From Atriophallophorus winterbourni (lineage: Eukaryota; Platyhelminthes; Trematoda; Plagiorchiida; Microphallidae): DNA of 64,000 nt. Location: positions 18,470 through 82,469 of the forward strand of contig JACCGJ010000215.1 of NCBI GenBank assembly GCA_013407085.1, given 5' to 3'. A program made the translations under genes and the position numbers. Numbering within the stretch: position 1 is the stretch's first letter; every line of letters starts with the position of its first letter. Under the pieces are notes generated by a model that was given only the letters and a program-made list of their open reading frames with translations, was not told the DNA's origin and did no database searches. Shown in pieces: positions 61,691-64,000 of the stretch.

Positions 61691-62006
61691 CATAATCATG
61701 AAAATAAAGTTTGCAATGAATCGGTTATAGTAAGTTTTTGGTAACGTTTCGCTTCTGAACACAGAAGCTTCGTCAGACCAAGGGTGTCGGTACGAACAGT
61801 GTTCAGGTTTAAATGGCACTCTCTTGACCAATCCTGAGTTCTCTAAGCTAGACAGGGGAGATCAAGATAATTGATCACACCTCCTAATTACTGTGTTCAT
61901 CCCTAATTGTTCATTAATTGCACAGGTCAGCGTCTGCTGACACACTGCTTACGTAATCATGTGCGTATTAGGTGTGATGTTCGTTAATACTTATCCGCTG
62001 CTAAAC

Positions 62007-62985
62007 CTAACTCCAGATTGTTGAGATATCTGCCCCATCCACCTTGTTTATCGCATTCGCAACAGCCTTTGTTATTTCAACAACCTCTACGTGAAGTCTT
62101 TCAGCATAAGATTTCACAACCCGTCTTATCACTTTCACGTTATCAAGATCTACGCTGTGTCCAGTGTCTAGCACGTGTTCAGCTAGGGCCGAATCCCGAA
62201 TCAGTGATTGATATTCACTGGGATTGCGGGGTCGCTTTCCCACTCGTTTCCTGTGTTCGTTTAACCTAGTGCAGAGTTCTCTAGACGTTTGCCCAATGTA
62301 AACACCCGCGCAAACCCTTGCAGTTGATTTGGTAGATGCAGTTCGTCGCACAACCTATAGGAGTCTTATCTTTGAGATGCATTAATATGGAGCGGAGAGT
62401 TCTACCTGCCTTATATGTTACTCTAATACCTGCGCTATTCAAGAGTCGACTTATTCCTTCGGAGGAGCTTTTGACATACGGTAGAGATACCGTAGCTCGC
62501 CAAACCTTTTCCGTCTTCGGTCGCGGATATTTAACTCGGTTCAATTGGCGTTTAATTAAGCTCTTGGGGTACCCATGATTTGCAAGTCGGCGACTGACTT
62601 CTTCATGAGCTCGTCTCTTATCTGCATCATCGCTGCAAAGGCGGTCAACCTTGTAGAATAGCGATTTTGCTATGGACTGAAATACCCTGTTAGGGTGCGC
62701 AGATGTGAATCTCAAAATGGCATCCGTGTCGATAGGCTTACGATATACCGTTGTTCTTATCTTGCCGTTGTCTTTTTGCGCGAGACAGTCCAAGAACGAA
62801 AGTGTCCCTTCCGTAGACTCGGTTTCTTTTGTGACCTGGATTTTTGGATTCAAACTATTGAGATAACTATGAAATGCTTCTAGTCTGTTTCGCTTTATGA
62901 TGACGAATGTATCGTCGACATAGCGCCACCATATTTTTGGTTTTAACGCTTCGTTTCTCAACGCTATCTCTTCGAAGTGCTCCAT
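62007..62985 (-). pseudogene. Penelope-like element RT plus GIY-YIG endonuclease, 5'-truncated and frameshifted
   Basis: The frame from 62985 gives WWRYVDDTFVIIKR, with the YVDD catalytic motif of PLE reverse transcriptases, then TLSFLDCLAQKDNG, TTVYRKPIDTDAILRF and the basic thumb/linker (GYPKSLIKRQLNRVKYPRP). It continues to TNCIYQINCKG near 62,320. One extra base there shifts the frame. The next frame carries the GIY-YIG core (CAGVYIGQTSRELCTRLNEH), then SLIRDSALAEHVLDTGHS and a C-terminal ADIS end at 62,007. Together these give the normal PLE order. The missing fingers/N-terminal RT and the frameshift make it inactive. Confidence 0.82.
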
Positions 62986-63053
62986 CTTGATCTCCCCTGT
63001 CTAGCTTAGAGAACTCAGGATCGGTCAAGAAAATGCCATTTGAACCTGAACAC

Positions 63054-63163
63054 TCAAGGCTCACTGAACTTAATATTACTGTCTGCACTTGATGACGGCA
63101 AACAGCCAGAAACCGGTAGTAGTGTGTAATTTCGAGGAATGTGAGCAACACATCACTTTGGTC
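63054..63163 (+). repeat. 110-bp hammerhead unit (type B) inserted in a Penelope-like terminus
   Basis: The unit runs from tcaaggctcactgaac to aacacatcactttggtc and contains one core: TTGATGA (first base altered), stem II with AAACA loop, GAAACCGGTA. It is flanked on both sides by AACCTGAACAC (63043-63053 and 63164-63174), which is single-copy in the other arm of the PLE. The unit therefore inserted there and duplicated 11 bp of target. Confidence 0.78.
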
Positions 63164-63319
63164 AACCTGAACACTGTTCGTACTGACACCATTGGTCTGA
63201 CGAAGCTTCTGTGTTCAGAAGCGAAACGTTAGCAAAAACTTACTATAACCGATTCATTGCAAACTTTATTTTCATGATTTTTGTAATTTTGTGAAACAAT
63301 AGCAAATCTCCAAAGTCAT

Positions 63320-63622
63320 GTGTTGCTCACACACCCCGAAATTACACTCCACTATCAGTTTCTGGCTGTTTGCCGTCATCAAGTGGAGACAGTAATATTA
63401 GGTTCAGCGAGACTTGAAACAGTGGATAAATGGTAAACAAGGTTATACTTGAATGCCACTGTTGCATAGGGTTCGTGCAACGAACCACGATGTTCAAACA
63501 CAGAATAACATAGTGACTCGTGGTCAAGCACTCAAGGCGCTCATGGATGACCAGAGTAATGTGTTGCTCACATCCCAATCCCTTATACACCACTACCGGT
63601 TTCTGGCTGTCTGCCAGAATTA
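63320..63622 (-). repeat. Tandem hammerhead units (type B)
   Basis: Read on the minus strand, cores at about 63,349-63,400 (TTGATGA, GAAACTGATA) and 63,590-63,615 (ACCGGTA, GAAA, truncated) are about 237 bp apart. The full linker lies between them: gttcgttgcacgaaccctat, gtggcattcaagtataacct. The linker contains a self-complementary stretch gttcgtgcaacgaac. Confidence 0.65.
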
Positions 63623-63689
63623 AATATTTTAATCAACTACATTTGGGTTTTGTTGGTAGTTGAGAAAACGACATATCAGTATAATATAT

Positions 63690-64000
63690 ACTCTAAAAGA
63701 ATTATCAAGTACTACAGTTCTTCAACGTGTACGCGAACGACATAACTGAAATCGTACGCAGCAAAATCATTTTATTTGATGATGACATCAAAGTCTGGAT
63801 AAGCGTACGCACCTTAGAAGATTGTCAAATTCTACAAAAGATCTCAAGGCACTTTATACGTGGTCCTGGCGAAAATGCCTACCATACAACATCCAAAATT
63901 GTAAAATGGTAAACGTCGGTAAATTATTCTAATTCACATACTCTCTGGGATCTCAACAACTTTCATAGGTTACGGAAGAGAAAGACCTGGCTGTGTGGAT
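63690..64000 (+). mobile_element. CR1-like LINE reverse transcriptase fragment, runs off the right edge
   Basis: The plus strand reads VYANDITEIVRSKIILFDDD and IKVWISVRTLEDCQILQ, the RT active-site region of CR1-like LINEs with FDDD where FADD is usual. A frame-shifted continuation ends VTEEKDLAVW at the window edge, matching the next conserved block. It is probably inactive. Confidence 0.65.

Larger units (their letters stand above)
61693..63285 (-). mobile_element. Penelope-like element with inverted termini
   Basis: Inverted terminal regions flank a coding body. The left end is 61,693-61,867. The right end is 62,985-63,285, interrupted by a 110-bp hammerhead repeat at 63,054-63,163. The arms match closely over agcttagagaactcagga, cctgaacactgttcgtac, and the attcattgcaaacttta end. 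The body on the minus strand encodes the rear part of a PLE reverse transcriptase and a GIY-YIG endonuclease. The RT 5' half is missing, so this is a truncated copy. Confidence 0.75.

Noticed and set aside
62018..62883. Three plus-strand frames across the PLE
   Set aside because: They are antisense shadows of the RT/endonuclease coding strand.

Overview
The window looks like AT-rich, intron-bearing nuclear DNA from a metazoan, most likely a parasitic flatworm (trematode). The grounds are short exons scattered among repeats, degraded CR1-like and RTE-like LINEs, Penelope-like elements (PLEs), and many short dispersed or tandem repeats carrying a hammerhead-ribozyme core, as in schistosome Sm-alpha elements. 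The species is an inference. I saw no bacterial genes, rRNA, convincing tRNA or CRISPR.

Layout. 1-2.75 kb: two probable exons of a minus-strand gene leaving the left edge, and a candidate plus-strand first exon. 3.4-5 kb: hammerhead repeats and PLE termini. 4,129-19,507 (+): a ten-exon gene that I assembled by splice sites. All phases agree and it gives a 513-residue secreted, acidic, Ser/Thr-rich protein that I do not recognise. 20,770-21,957 (-): an intact single-exon gene with a C-terminal MATH/TRAF domain. 22,318-22,742 (-): a probable two-exon small secreted protein.

From about 7.04 kb to the assembly gap (27,603-28,602, exactly 1,000 N) the sequence is repeated in the same orientation at 28,603-46,790. 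The second copy therefore carries exons 3-10 of the secreted gene (exon 4 broken), a second intact MATH gene and a second small secreted gene. The middle 7.9 kb appears identical in the two copies, whereas both flanks differ by many substitutions and indels. A CR1 LINE lies only in the first copy. This could be a real duplication with recent gene conversion, or an assembly/haplotype artefact.

46.8-64 kb: an AT microsatellite inside a 35-bp inverted repeat, then a minus-strand gene (exons between 60,187 and 48,717) for a WD40-like beta-propeller protein with introns full of mobile DNA. The right end is dense in PLEs, CR1 fragments and tandem units of about 238-241 bp that each carry a hammerhead core. 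One 110-bp hammerhead unit sits inside a PLE terminal repeat, flanked by an 11-bp direct duplication, which argues that these units move.
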